DNA from: M30B19 sp041741535
GTDB lineage: Bacteria; Planctomycetota; Planctomycetia; Pirellulales; Pirellulaceae
Direction: 5' to 3'
Assembly (NCBI GenBank): GCA_041741535.1
Contig: JBGSJV010000144.1
Location: 50,084-114,083 of the forward strand
DNA length: 64,000 nucleotides
In this document: positions 26,801-34,871 of the stretch, piece after piece
Position numbering within the stretch: position 1 is the stretch's first letter
Layout: each line of letters begins with the position of its first letter
Made by a program: the position numbers and the translations under genes
The notes under the pieces: model-generated
Databases searched by the model: none
Told to the model about the DNA's origin: nothing
What the model saw: only the letters and a program-made list of their open reading frames with translations

Positions 26801-28396
26801 TTGGTCGATTTGGGCAACACGGTGGTGGTCATTGAGCACAACATGGACGTGATCAAATGTGCGGACTGGGTCATCGACTTGGGGCCGGAAGCTGGGCAAG
26901 AAGGTGGGCAAGTTGTCGTCGCGGGAACGCCTGAGGATGTTGTTCGATACACGATGATGGCGGAGGCCTTCTTGCGTGGTGAAGACCCGTATGCGATCAC
27001 CGCCAAGAAACGGGGTCGCGGGGCAAAGTCGTTGGCTTTGGCGGCAACCGCTGGAGGCAAGAAACGTGGCTCTAAATCACCGGTCTCGGTAGAAACCGAA
27101 GCGGTTACGCGTTCTCTTCCGGTTCGCGAATTGACTTGGCTTCGCAGTCATACCGGAGTCGCATTGGCCGAGACTTTGGCCGAGGGCAAATATCAAGAGC
27201 GGCCGGTTTATATTCATACACCGGACACACTTCTCGGCGACGGTGATTTATCGTTAGAGGCCGCGGGAGCGGCAACGCCCATGCCGTGGGAGGTCGATGG
27301 CAAGGTCTGGCATACGACCAATCGCTTGGATCGGCAAGGAGCGGTGTGTCGATGGGATGGATCGATGTTGACAACGGTCATCGAAGCGATCGAGAGCAGC
27401 AAGAAATACGGCGAAACCTTTTGGAATCATCAACTTGTTGTCGAGGTCCCATTTCAGAACAAGTCGCGCGGCTGGTTTTGTCGTGCCTTTACGACCAACA
27501 CACATCATCTGGTGCTGCAATTCCGAGTTCGACCGAAGACGTTTACGCCAGCGGATTTGATGGTGACTCTGGGGTTGAACGCACCGGAGATCGCCGAAGC
27601 AACACCTAAAGAGAAAGCCGAATCACGAATCAAGATCAGTCGAGCGCGCGGACCGAGTCAAGAAGTCGAGCTGCGTTTGTACTCGTTGTCCGAAGTCCAG
27701 TCATTGGGATTCCAAGCGTTTTTAGACGAAGCGATTGAGAACGGATTCGCCTTGTTTCACAAGGCCGTGGAATCGATCGCAGGGACGGTGGATACGAGCT
27801 TGATGAGTGCCGCACAATTGGCTTCTTATCAAGCGGCGGAGCGAAGGCGCGAACAAGTCGCTGCCCAACAAGAGGCTTTGGAGGCCTCCAAGGATCCGGA
27901 TGACGATCGATACTACACCGAAAAAGCGGTGGCAGCTGAATTGAATATCCATGGATCGGATCATCAAGTATTCTTGGCCGAAGCTGTCCCACGTGGGACA
28001 AGGCAATGGCATGTGTCACGCTGTGGCTTCAAAGAGCCGGAGCAAGTCCAATGGCCCGCAGAAGTCATCGATCAATTTCTCGAGATGCTCGAGTCGATCG
28101 TGCCCTCAAGTACGTTGGACTACCAACGCGAGCGGCAGGTCTGTATTCGACTATCCAACGAGAAAGTTCCATGGATGACGATCGAATCGAAAGAACGACC
28201 GTCGGTGCGGATCACGTGGAATGTGCCGAACGATGTCATTTCGCCGGAGCGGTTGGCCGAGTTGAGTTTGAGTACTCCGGGTCGGATGGTGGCCGCGGGA
28301 GCCGTTGATCGTATCTCGTTGCACTTGAGTTCGATCACCGAATTAACTCAAGCGAACTTGAGAAGCTTGATCGAACATGGGTATCAAAATAGCTGA
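20858..28396 (+). CDS. uvrA: Tandem (double) UvrA excinuclease subunit with novel C-terminal extension
   Basis: UvrA is the damage-sensing ATPase of nucleotide excision repair and normally works as a homodimer of about 940-residue chains. This 2512-residue chain carries two full UvrA units. Unit 1 (about 1-1065): Walker A at 20954-20980, zinc cysteines 355/358/379/382, LSGGESQR near 22685, second Walker A at 23144-23170, zinc cysteines 862/865/885/888, LSGGEAQR near 23711. Unit 2 (about 1093-2045) repeats all of it: Walker A at 24221-24247 (GPSGSGKSS) and 26090-26116 (GVSGCGKSS), two zinc modules, signatures near 25592 and 26658, and DEPT Walker B motifs. Both units retain the UvrB-binding-like segment. 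Unit 1 has an acidic insert of about 100 residues (21590-21850). A tail of about 470 residues follows (separate entry). The ATG at 20858 is chosen because it sits just before GAREHNL. Confidence 0.93.
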   Translation: MPDSDIVVKGAREHNLRDVDLVLPRNQLICFTGVSGSGKSSMAFDTLFAEGQRRYVESLSSYARQFVGQLPKPDVDFIGGLSPAISISQKAAGNNPRSTVGTMTEIYDFLRILYARIGQGRCPKCNDIIQAQTNEEVIERLMNLPTGTEVQILSPVAQNRKGEQRELIEDLLRQGFTKARVDGRLVRLTAELNLDRRRRHNIEVYVDRLMIRPDNRSQVAECVERALKVGSGNLLAVLGGDEPETAAAGSALVTRSGGTPFSSVDGGLDDEMALSEFEIDDEEDSDAISQEVRRPISPVKSKRGPTRILPSDREPDNSGTLKSDEEVAQELRARSIQWPEGWEDGLRMFSVAYSCVRCGIGYPLPSPQLFSFNSPQGMCLTCKGMGELHTFDESLLVWNRALSLDDGCFEILGAFRDLSRWQQHILQGFADTVEQERGLPSGYLTRTPWNQLPDDLRYQWLFGTGDKTITFTWQGGTKEMTYQGKFAGIVAELHNRHNAAKTTTTKANFEKFMANIVCPDCHGKRLNPQARHVTLAADSPSKPEWKAGVSLPELCSLAIHDAGEFFERLQLTEIHAKIAADALKEVHNRLRFLMEVGLAYLSLERTAPTLSGGESQRIRLAGQIGASLVGVLYILDEPSIGLHPRDNDRLISALCRLRDLGNTVIVVEHDEDTMLAADHLVDFGPGPGNRGGYLVAEGDPEDVMSNSESKTGGFLSGRLQIAIPEQRKPVDFQRSIHITGARQNNLKNIDVQIPLGAFVCVTGVSGSGKSSLIGDILVEALHRDLNRGTGNPGLHDSLTGLEMLDKLIAIDQSPIGRTPRSNPGTYIKVFDEIRKLYAQMSEAKARGFDAGRFSFNVAGGRCEACQGNGANKLEMDFLADIWVTCQVCQGKRFNRETLQVKFRGFDISQVLSMEIEQALDLFENQPKIYKQLQTLKAVGLEYLQLGQPSPTLSGGEAQRIKLAKELSKVGTGKTLYLLDEPTTGLHFADIQLLIDVLRSFVAVGNTVLVVEHNLDMIKTADWIIDLGPEGGAAGGRIIAQGTPEEVARVSESYTGQALARLFDRQKVRRSIESPTGSTVPREKKIKRVPEIAKTIEVEGAQQNNLKNVSLSILRDKMTVFCGPSGSGKSSLAMDTIYAEGQRRYVESLSSYARQFVGQLPKPKLNRIEGLSPAIAIQQRALSATPRSTVGTVTEIYDYLRVLYSRLGQAYCPACEVPIGTQTVDEIVDKVLRHEPGTKLYLLAPLENDPGKTYSEIWEDLRREGYVRVRIDGQTVALDQVPELSMSRSYKIEVLVDRIAVNPEKRSRVADSVAAALGLSNGTLVVAYPSENWPEPKWKTVVHSRHLACSACGTSYEPLSPHHFSFNGPLGWCPECEGLGTQNGADPTQLIRDEKLTLRQGAILLWPDLEHPLALTLIEALGRHSALPLDVPLMELSPRQKRVVFYGAGNDWIPVVDPNTRRPLYAFKYQGLFNALEASARRIPQLRLVLQSLIDQVECAFCGGSRLRADAAAVRFQELSMDAATRLPLGRLMDRINRWEIHDHHRQVAGEILREVRDRIQFLNDVGLSYLSLNRAANTLSGGESQRIRLASQLGSGLCGVLYVLDEPTIGLHQRDNLRLLGAMKRLRDLGNTLLVVEHDKDVIAQADQVFDFGPGAGSLGGEVVAWGTPAEIALQKNSVTGPYLNGGKGIAIPSNRRPGLAPFDADPDEHQGMVAGAIQIQGARHHNLKNINVALPLGALTVVTGVSGCGKSSLINGILYPELARRLHRATGTPGLHARIAGASAIDKVIRVDQKPIGNTPTSNPATYTGAFESIRTLFTNLPESKMRAYSARRFSFNVPGGRCETCEGTGQRRIEMHFLPDVWVPCEACEGKRYNDETLQIKFQGHSINDVLNLTCRQAVELFHNIPKIRQVIQTLVDVGLDYLQLGQSATTLSGGEAQRVKLATELSRPDTGNTLYVLDEPTTGLHFDDIAKLLDVLQRLVDLGNTVVVIEHNMDVIKCADWVIDLGPEAGQEGGQVVVAGTPEDVVRYTMMAEAFLRGEDPYAITAKKRGRGAKSLALAATAGGKKRGSKSPVSVETEAVTRSLPVRELTWLRSHTGVALAETLAEGKYQERPVYIHTPDTLLGDGDLSLEAAGAATPMPWEVDGKVWHTTNRLDRQGAVCRWDGSMLTTVIEAIESSKKYGETFWNHQLVVEVPFQNKSRGWFCRAFTTNTHHLVLQFRVRPKTFTPADLMVTLGLNAPEIAEATPKEKAESRIKISRARGPSQEVELRLYSLSEVQSLGFQAFLDEAIENGFALFHKAVESIAGTVDTSLMSAAQLASYQAAERRREQVAAQQEALEASKDPDDDRYYTEKAVAAELNIHGSDHQVFLAEAVPRGTRQWHVSRCGFKEPEQVQWPAEVIDQFLEMLESIVPSSTLDYQRERQVCIRLSNEKVPWMTIESKERPSVRITWNVPNDVISPERLAELSLSTPGRMVAAGAVDRISLHLSSITELTQANLRSLIEHGYQNS
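26991..28393 (+). other. Unassigned C-terminal region of the tandem UvrA
   Basis: About 470 residues after the last ABC module. It opens with a basic Lys/Arg/Gly-rich linker (AKKRGRGAKSL, GGKKRGSKSP) and continues as folded-looking sequence with many Trp (PMPWEVDGKVWHTTNRLDRQ, NKSRGWFCRAFTTNTHH, RGTRQWHVSRCGF). A Gln/Glu-rich helical stretch (AAERRREQVAAQQEALE) separates two such parts. I recognise no known family. The basic linker suggests nucleic-acid contact; that is inference. Confidence 0.7.
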
Positions 28397-28416
28397 TTTC
28401 AAATAGCGAAGTATCT

Positions 28417-29292
28417 ATGAAACGCGCGTCTTTTCCGACTGATGTGGCTCCAACTTCAACGTCTCGCCCACGAACAGGCAGTCCCAATTGGCGGCAAGTC
28501 ATGGCCGAGCGGTGGCACCTGTGGTTGACGTTTGTGGTGATTGCGGTTGGCGGCACCATTGTCTATTCGTGGGGTATGGGAGCCGGCATGGTTCCCGAGT
28601 GGGAATATGAAATTGTAGCCGTGCATCCTCACGATTCGGCGGCATTCACACAAGGATTGCATTTCCATCAAGGGCATTTGTATGAAAGTACGGGCCTGGA
28701 AGGGAAATCGGCGATTCGGAAAGTGGACATCGCCAGCGGGAAACCCGCAATCGACATCCCCCTTGATCCGCGACATTTTGGGGAAGGTTTGACAATGGTT
28801 GGTGATCAATTATTTCAACTGACGTGGAAGTCCGGGGTTGGGTTTGTCTACAACGCGGACCTCCAACTTGTTCGGAGGTTCGATTATTCCGGCGAAGGCT
28901 GGGGACTAACGTACGACGGAACACACTTGATCATGAGCGACGGAGGGACAGAGCTGGCGTTTTTGGATCCAGAAACCACACAAGTGGTTCGGAGGCTGTC
29001 GGTGGTGTTGGGCTCGTTCAAGTTGGACCGCATCAATGAAATGGAATATGTCGACGGCTTGATCTACGCCAATCGCTGGCAACAGGACGCGATCTTTGTC
29101 ATTCATCCGGAAACCGGTCGGGTGGTTGCCAGGATTCCTCTCCTTAATTTGCTAACACCCGCGGAGCGACCTCGTGGAAGCGACGATGGCTCGCTAAATG
29201 GAATTGCCTACAACCCTGAAACAAAGACGTTTTTTGTGACCGGTAAGAAATGGCCAAAGATGTTTGAAATTCGCGTCAAGCGCAAGTCGTAG
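28417..29292 (+). CDS. Glutaminyl-peptide cyclotransferase-like beta-propeller
   Basis: Predicted enzyme forming N-terminal pyroglutamate, of the plant/bacterial five-bladed propeller type. Family blocks are visible: AFTQGLHFHQGHLYESTGLEG near the N-terminus, FGEGLTMVGDQLFQLTWKSG, the GEGWGLTYDGTHLIMSDG motif, INEMEYVDGLIYANRWQQD and LNGIAYNPETKTFFVTGKKW. A membrane helix (about 33-53) in an N-terminal extension suggests anchoring with the propeller in the periplasm. It starts 20 bp after the giant uvrA stop, so it may be co-transcribed, although no functional link is evident. Family length is about 250-290, so the protein is complete. Confidence 0.88.
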   Translation: MKRASFPTDVAPTSTSRPRTGSPNWRQVMAERWHLWLTFVVIAVGGTIVYSWGMGAGMVPEWEYEIVAVHPHDSAAFTQGLHFHQGHLYESTGLEGKSAIRKVDIASGKPAIDIPLDPRHFGEGLTMVGDQLFQLTWKSGVGFVYNADLQLVRRFDYSGEGWGLTYDGTHLIMSDGGTELAFLDPETTQVVRRLSVVLGSFKLDRINEMEYVDGLIYANRWQQDAIFVIHPETGRVVARIPLLNLLTPAERPRGSDDGSLNGIAYNPETKTFFVTGKKWPKMFEIRVKRKS

Positions 29293-29416
29293 CACTCAAG
29301 TTACTTCGACGTTACGGCAAATGGTTTAGGATAGAGGACTTGGCGAGAGCAGCCATCTGTAAAAGAATGGCTGTTGGGGAATTGCGATTGGGTCTGATCC
29401 TCTACCGAGCTTTTCT

Positions 29417-30256
29417 ATGACGAGTCTACCTGATTCGGTAACTTCGACAGCCACCGAAAAACATCCCGCACCGGCCGCCGTTTCCGACCGGCCAGTCATG
29501 ATCGAGGCGGTCCGGCTTTCCAAGTTCTACGGGATTTTTGCCGCAAGTCGCGATGTTTCGTTTACCGTGCGCAAAGGGGAAGTCGTGGCATTCTTGGGCC
29601 CAAACGGGGCCGGCAAGAGCACGACAATGAAAATGTTGACAGGTTATTTGTCGCCTTCCGAGGGTTATGCCCAGATCGCGGGACACGACATGGCGAAGGA
29701 CCGCATGGCCGGAGCCCAGCACCTGGGTTATCTGCCCGAGACGGGACCGCTCTACATGGACATGACACCGTTTGGCATGCTCAAGTTTTTTGCGGAAGCT
29801 CGCGGTATGAAAGAGAAGCAAGTCAAGGAGCGGATCGCTGCAGTGGTCGAGATCTGTGACTTGAGTAGTGTGATCTACAAGCCGATCAACAAGCTTTCAA
29901 AGGGATACAAGCAGCGAGTGGGAATGGCCCAGTCTCTGATTCATGAACCGGAAGTCTTGATCTTGGATGAACCGACGAGTGGGCTGGACCCCAATCAAAT
30001 CCGTGGCGTTCGCGAGACCATTCGGCGATTGGGCGAGACCAAGACCATCCTACTTTCGACGCATATCTTGCAAGAAGTGCAAGCGATGTGTTCACGGGTC
30101 ATCATGATCAACGAAGGACGCCTCGTGTATGATGGGCCGCTGGCTGAAATTGATCCGGCAGGCGTGGGCTTGGACAACGTTTTTGCTCAGAAGACCGGCT
30201 ATTTCGAACAAGTCGAACGGTTGAAAAAGATCAAGGAAGCTGCCGCCAATTCTTGA
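29417..30256 (+). CDS. ABC transporter ATP-binding protein, GldA-like
   Basis: ATPase of a three-gene ABC-2-type system with the two genes downstream. Walker A GPNGAGKST, Q-loop region ending in YLPETGPLY, signature LSKGYKQRVGMAQSL, Walker B VLILDEPTSGLDPNQ and the H-loop histidine in LLSTHILQE are all intact. The pattern MTPFGMLKFFAEARGMK and the operon match the GldA/GldF/GldG arrangement found in planctomycetes and Bacteroidetes. In flavobacteria GldAFG is associated with gliding; in planctomycetes the substrate is unknown. The N-terminal 30 residues are a polar extension. The next gene starts 60 bp downstream. Confidence 0.92.
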   Translation: MTSLPDSVTSTATEKHPAPAAVSDRPVMIEAVRLSKFYGIFAASRDVSFTVRKGEVVAFLGPNGAGKSTTMKMLTGYLSPSEGYAQIAGHDMAKDRMAGAQHLGYLPETGPLYMDMTPFGMLKFFAEARGMKEKQVKERIAAVVEICDLSSVIYKPINKLSKGYKQRVGMAQSLIHEPEVLILDEPTSGLDPNQIRGVRETIRRLGETKTILLSTHILQEVQAMCSRVIMINEGRLVYDGPLAEIDPAGVGLDNVFAQKTGYFEQVERLKKIKEAAANS

Positions 30257-30316
30257 TCGTTGCGTTCAGGATAGGGGGCCAGGAAGACAAGTCGAATTCC
30301 AACAGAGACGAATGAA

Positions 30317-33277
30317 ATGTTGATGCAGACCAATGAAATTGGATTGACGAGCAGCGAAGCATCCTTGATGGGCTTTGCCCTGATGGGTGTGATCGACATG
30401 TTGTTCTTGGTGGCAGTGTTCCTGTTGATGAGCCCGATCTTCGCGTTGCGACCGGCCTCGTACGCGGTGATGAAACGAAACTTTGTCAACTACTTTTCCA
30501 ATCCAACCGGTTACGTCTTTTTGTGTGTGTTTGTACTCCTAACAAGTTTTGCAGCCTTTTGGCCGCATGAGTTTTTCGCCAATAACTTGGCAAATTTTGA
30601 TCAATTGAATCGCGTCCTGCCGTATGTGATGTTGGTGTTTATTCCTGCGATCACGATGAGTGTTTGGGCTGAGGAACGTCGGCAAGGTACGGACGAACTA
30701 TTGCTGACGCTACCGGCTTGGGATTTTGATATTGTGATTGGCAAGTATTTTGCGGCGGTGTTTGTGTTCACCGTTTCACTGTTGTTTTCGCAGTTGTCGA
30801 ACTTTGCGGTGTTGCTGGCGTTAACAGGTGGGTATTTGGATGATGGAATCTTGATGTCGACCTACCTCGGGTATTGGTTTGTCGGATTGGCCATGCTGGC
30901 GCTGGGTATGGTCGCCAGTTTTCTAACCAATAACTTGACGGTCAGTTTCATTTTTGGCGTCGTCTTGAATGCGCCATTGGCATTTTTCTCGAACGCAGAT
31001 GTGATTTTTGCGTCGCAAACATGGGTGGAACTCATGTACGAATGGTCGCTATTGCGCCGGTTTGGAGACTTTGGTCGGGGGCTAATCGCGCTTCCGAATA
31101 TTGTCTTTTTCGTTGGGATCGCCGTGATAGGAGTTTACTTGAGTTTGGTGCTAATTGGGCGGCGACATTGGATGGGCGGCAAAGATGGGCAGTCATTGTT
31201 TGGGCACTTCTTGGTTCGGGTGATGATGTTGGCGATTTGTTGTTTGTCGATCGTGTTGCTCTGCCAATACTCGCCATTGAATCGACTCGCAAGGTTGGAT
31301 TTGTCCAGCGGTCGCGTCAATACTCTTTCGCCAGATTCGTTGACCCTCTTAGCCAATTTGGGTCAAGCGGCGACGGGGGCCGAATCCAAGCCACGGCCAA
31401 TCCTAATTGAAGCCTACATTAGCAGCGATCTTCCGCCCGAGTACGTGCAGATCCGCTACGAGTTGGTGAACTTGTTGAAAGAGTTTGATGTTATCGGTGG
31501 TGATAATATCCAGCTCCGCTTGCACGAGAATATTTCACCATTCGGCGAGGAAGCGATCCTGGCCGAAAACAAGTATGGGATCCGAGTTCAACGCGTGACG
31601 ACTCGATCGCGAGGGGCTCTTCGCGACGAAGACGTGCTGTTAGGAGTGGCCTTCTCCAGTGGGCTGGAACGCGTGGTGATCCCATTTTTTCATTACGGAA
31701 TGCCGGTCGAATACGAGTTGATTCGCTCAATCACGACGGTGGCCGCGGCGGAACGCAAAACGATTGGGATTATCGCCACGGATGCTCTCATTTCGGGCGG
31801 TCGTGTGCAATTGAACGATGGGCGAGCAACCGCTGTGCCTCGCGCTAAAATTGTCGCTGAGTTAGAAAAGCAATTCAACGTTGTCGATGTGGTTCCGAAT
31901 GAGGCATTCGAATTGTGGACGGATGAAACGAAGACCAAGCGTCGTTTTGACGTGCTGATGCTGGTGCAACCTTCCAAGATGAATCCGTTGGGACTGTCGT
32001 TTGTTTTGGATGCCATCAAAACGGGACAACCGACGGTTATCTTTGAAGACCCGGCGGCATTTGGCAGCGCCAATTACCAATGGCCCTTGGAGATGGTTCA
32101 AGATCAAGAAAACCTCAACTATTTCCCAATGTTGCAAGGAACTTCGCAGAACCGCGTGACTGGACAAGTCTCGGCGGATCTCCGGCCCTTGTGGAATTTT
32201 TTGGGAATACAAACGGTTGCTCAAGAACGCAACAAACGGGAAATTCCTGCGATTGTTTGGCAAAAGAACTCGTATTACCCACAATCACTGTTCTTGAACA
32301 AGCACTTGGAGTACGTCGTGGTGCGGAAGGCCACGGCCAGCGGCACCAACTTGGAAATTACCTTGGATCCGCAGCACCAAGTCACGGGGTCTTTGAATGA
32401 GTTGGCATTCCCCTATCCGGGAGCGATCGCTCCGCTGCCCAACCAACGCTGGGATTTCATCCCGTTGGTGCGGACGGCCAAGGCCGGGTTTTTGTGGTTC
32501 GAAGATTTCGAATCAAGCCGCTTAATGGAAGCCGAGATTCGACGTCTGCGAACGGGTGAACAAGGGCCGCAATATTTGGTGGCTGAGATCAGCGGCGGAG
32601 CGACCGACGGTAGCGGGGAAGGTGCCCAAGTCATTTACGTGGCCGATGTGGAGGTGTTGGGCGACTACTTTGTGGATTTGCGGAATCGTCCCGCAAAGTC
32701 GAGCGTGGATTATCGATTTGAAAACGTCTCGTTCGTTCTGAATATTTTCGACTATTTGTCAGGGGAAGATCGCTACACGAATATTCGCAACAAACGGCCG
32801 CAACAGTTCACATTGCGTCTCGTCGAAGACGAACGGGAACGGGAATGGGTCCAAGTCAATGAAAAGATGAATGCCGCGCGGAAGAACGTCGAGAACACGT
32901 TAGCCCAGGTTCGGCAAGAGTTTGAAGAGGCGACTCAACCGTTGGTGCAAAATATCGAAGATTTGCAGAAACGCCGAACGCAAGGCGAAAATGTCACCGC
33001 TCAATTGGAGCAATTGATTGGTACATACCAACAGCGGCAACAAGAAGAGAACCAACGGTTGCAACAGGAACTGACCGTCCAGAATAACCGCTTGCAAGAT
33101 GAAGAGCGTTTGATTCGACGTGAAGCGGAGAATGCGATCCAAAAAATTCAACGGGGTTACAAAGTGATGGCCGTTTTGTTGCCCCCGATTCCTCCGTTGA
33201 TTTTGGGTCTGATCGTTTTCACTCGTCGCCGATTGCGCGAACGCGAAGGTGTTTCCAAGGCTCGTTTGCGTTCGTAG
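30317..33277 (+). CDS. Fused ABC-2 permease (GldF-like) and GldG-like auxiliary protein
   Basis: 986 residues combining two proteins that are separate in gliding bacteria. The N-terminal third is a multi-helix ABC-2 permease (YAVMKRNFVNYFSNPTGYVF, SVWAEERRQGTDELLLTLPA, then several hydrophobic helices to about residue 330). The centre is a soluble GldG/IFT52-like ABC_transp_aux region (PILIEAYISSDLPPEYVQIR, NKYGIRVQRVTTRSRG, GIIATDALISGG, DVLMLVQPSKMNPLGLSFVL). A Gln/Glu-rich coiled coil (about 840-935) leads to a last membrane helix near 950-970 and a basic end. An extra hydrophobic segment precedes the permease part. It lies between the ATPase and the DUF4340 gene, the usual planctomycete order. 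The exported or remodelled substrate is unknown. Confidence 0.88.
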   Translation: MLMQTNEIGLTSSEASLMGFALMGVIDMLFLVAVFLLMSPIFALRPASYAVMKRNFVNYFSNPTGYVFLCVFVLLTSFAAFWPHEFFANNLANFDQLNRVLPYVMLVFIPAITMSVWAEERRQGTDELLLTLPAWDFDIVIGKYFAAVFVFTVSLLFSQLSNFAVLLALTGGYLDDGILMSTYLGYWFVGLAMLALGMVASFLTNNLTVSFIFGVVLNAPLAFFSNADVIFASQTWVELMYEWSLLRRFGDFGRGLIALPNIVFFVGIAVIGVYLSLVLIGRRHWMGGKDGQSLFGHFLVRVMMLAICCLSIVLLCQYSPLNRLARLDLSSGRVNTLSPDSLTLLANLGQAATGAESKPRPILIEAYISSDLPPEYVQIRYELVNLLKEFDVIGGDNIQLRLHENISPFGEEAILAENKYGIRVQRVTTRSRGALRDEDVLLGVAFSSGLERVVIPFFHYGMPVEYELIRSITTVAAAERKTIGIIATDALISGGRVQLNDGRATAVPRAKIVAELEKQFNVVDVVPNEAFELWTDETKTKRRFDVLMLVQPSKMNPLGLSFVLDAIKTGQPTVIFEDPAAFGSANYQWPLEMVQDQENLNYFPMLQGTSQNRVTGQVSADLRPLWNFLGIQTVAQERNKREIPAIVWQKNSYYPQSLFLNKHLEYVVVRKATASGTNLEITLDPQHQVTGSLNELAFPYPGAIAPLPNQRWDFIPLVRTAKAGFLWFEDFESSRLMEAEIRRLRTGEQGPQYLVAEISGGATDGSGEGAQVIYVADVEVLGDYFVDLRNRPAKSSVDYRFENVSFVLNIFDYLSGEDRYTNIRNKRPQQFTLRLVEDEREREWVQVNEKMNAARKNVENTLAQVRQEFEEATQPLVQNIEDLQKRRTQGENVTAQLEQLIGTYQQRQQEENQRLQQELTVQNNRLQDEERLIRREAENAIQKIQRGYKVMAVLLPPIPPLILGLIVFTRRRLREREGVSKARLRS

Positions 33278-33338
33278 CCGCACGTCACATTGGATTGCTG
33301 AAATCAGCCGATCGTTTTTGAAGTAAGGAATTGGTAAG

Positions 33339-34823
33339 TTGAGTACGGAATTAACGAAGACGGGGGCCTGGGTCGTTGCGGCGGGAGTTTTGGGAATTGC
33401 AGCGTTCCTGTATCTCCCCCAGCGAATTGAATTGGAGAGTCAAGCCAAGGTCAACGAGCCGCTGTTTGCGACTTATCAACCGAGTGCGGTTTGGGAGATC
33501 CAAATTCAACGCCCACCGTCGCTGGAATTCAAGCAGCGCACCGCGGGCACCAAGTCGCTAGAGCAGTTGACGGTCAAACGTCATGCCAATCGAGGCTGGG
33601 AACTTTTGGAATTTCAGTCGTACCCTGCTGAACGAACACCGCGATTGGGATTATTGTCGGCACTACTAAATGACTTGAAAGTCCTGGAAGTGATTTCCGA
33701 AAACGCCAACGACAGTGAATTGGCCGAATACGGCTTGTTGGCACCCGATACAACCGAAGGAACCGAAGCTCAGAAAGGCACCCGGTTGGTACTGAGCACT
33801 TCCGCGGCGGAACCCGTCGGAGACTTGATTGTGGGCAAGTCCGTTCCGGCAAGAGACCGCGCCACTCCAACGGCCTACGTGCGGCCAAGCGCAGAAAAAG
33901 TAATTTACCGGGTCGCGTTGGACAAAGCAGCTTTAACCACTTCCTTTGTTGATTGGATCAATCCCACCTTGCTCGGTATTCCAGGGCCAGCGGACGTGCC
34001 AACTTTTGGACCGACCTTCCGGACCGTCGAAAAGATTGAAGTGAGTACATCGATGCAGGGTCGCAGTGACTGCGATCCATATCGTGCCGAGTTTACATAT
34101 GGTGAACAAGTGGCTCTCGTCAAGCTTTCGACCGTTGTGAACTCGCAGTGGACTTCCGTCGGCTTGCAGCGTTTGCCTGCGAGTGTCGAATTTGTTCAGA
34201 GTTGGCGCCGTGGGTTGGATGTTGTGCCAGCACTGTTACTCGCCAACGATGTGATGCCGAAATCGCCAGAACTGCAAACGTTGTTTCGTGGCGAGGGGTT
34301 GAAGGCAGATTCCGATCTAGGCCCGCTGGGGGAATTAGGCTTCACGCTGGAGTCGTTCACCGAAGGGCCCCGATTGATCGGCGAAATGGGGTTGCTTTCT
34401 TTAAGCACCAAGGGCGGAGTTCGCATTCACTTTGCTTTAGGACGTGTCATTGACAGCGATCGCTTACCGGCAGTGATTTACGCGGACCTCGCCCCGGACG
34501 CCGTAGAGATTGCACCCGAAATGGGTCAACTGCCGGAAGATTCTGCCACATGGTCGGACGAACGAAAGGCCACCGAAACGGAAGCTCTGCAGCGCGAACA
34601 TGCGCAAAGAATGGAAGAATGGAACCTGTTTAACAAGCAGCGCGAACAAGACCTGTCCAACTTGAACAACCGATTGGCACCATGGATTTACTACTTGCCC
34701 GTGCAATATGTCCAACAGGCAATTCCGAGTTTTCGGCTGAGTGAATCGTCGGAGGCGACGCCACCCACCGCAGCCGACCAGACGCCAGTACCTGATCCGA
34801 CTGCCACGAAGTCGGACGAATAA
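33339..34823 (+). CDS. DUF4340 domain protein
   Basis: 494 residues with one N-terminal membrane helix (VVAAGVLGIAAFLYLP) and a mainly beta soluble part resembling DUF4340, a family nearly always found next to GldG-like proteins. Repeated blocks (WEIQIQRPPSLEFKQR, TRLVLSTSAAEPVGDLIVGK, YRVALDKAALTTSFVDWINP) fit that family. The tail is Thr/Pro-rich and probably disordered. The start is a TTG at 33339 with an AAGGAA-type site upstream. The gene is third in the ABC operon, 61 bp after the permease, and likely forms the periplasmic part of the same complex. Function unknown. Confidence 0.85.
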   Translation: MSTELTKTGAWVVAAGVLGIAAFLYLPQRIELESQAKVNEPLFATYQPSAVWEIQIQRPPSLEFKQRTAGTKSLEQLTVKRHANRGWELLEFQSYPAERTPRLGLLSALLNDLKVLEVISENANDSELAEYGLLAPDTTEGTEAQKGTRLVLSTSAAEPVGDLIVGKSVPARDRATPTAYVRPSAEKVIYRVALDKAALTTSFVDWINPTLLGIPGPADVPTFGPTFRTVEKIEVSTSMQGRSDCDPYRAEFTYGEQVALVKLSTVVNSQWTSVGLQRLPASVEFVQSWRRGLDVVPALLLANDVMPKSPELQTLFRGEGLKADSDLGPLGELGFTLESFTEGPRLIGEMGLLSLSTKGGVRIHFALGRVIDSDRLPAVIYADLAPDAVEIAPEMGQLPEDSATWSDERKATETEALQREHAQRMEEWNLFNKQREQDLSNLNNRLAPWIYYLPVQYVQQAIPSFRLSESSEATPPTAADQTPVPDPTATKSDE

Positions 34824-34871
34824 CGCGTCCCAGCTTAATTGAAGTCCAGCGGGATAGCATTGGAAGGTGCG

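Noticed and set aside
29350..29373. Weak hairpin CAGCCAT / ATGGCTG after the glutaminyl cyclase gene
   Set aside because: Only seven base pairs, a long loop and no T-run; not called as a terminator.
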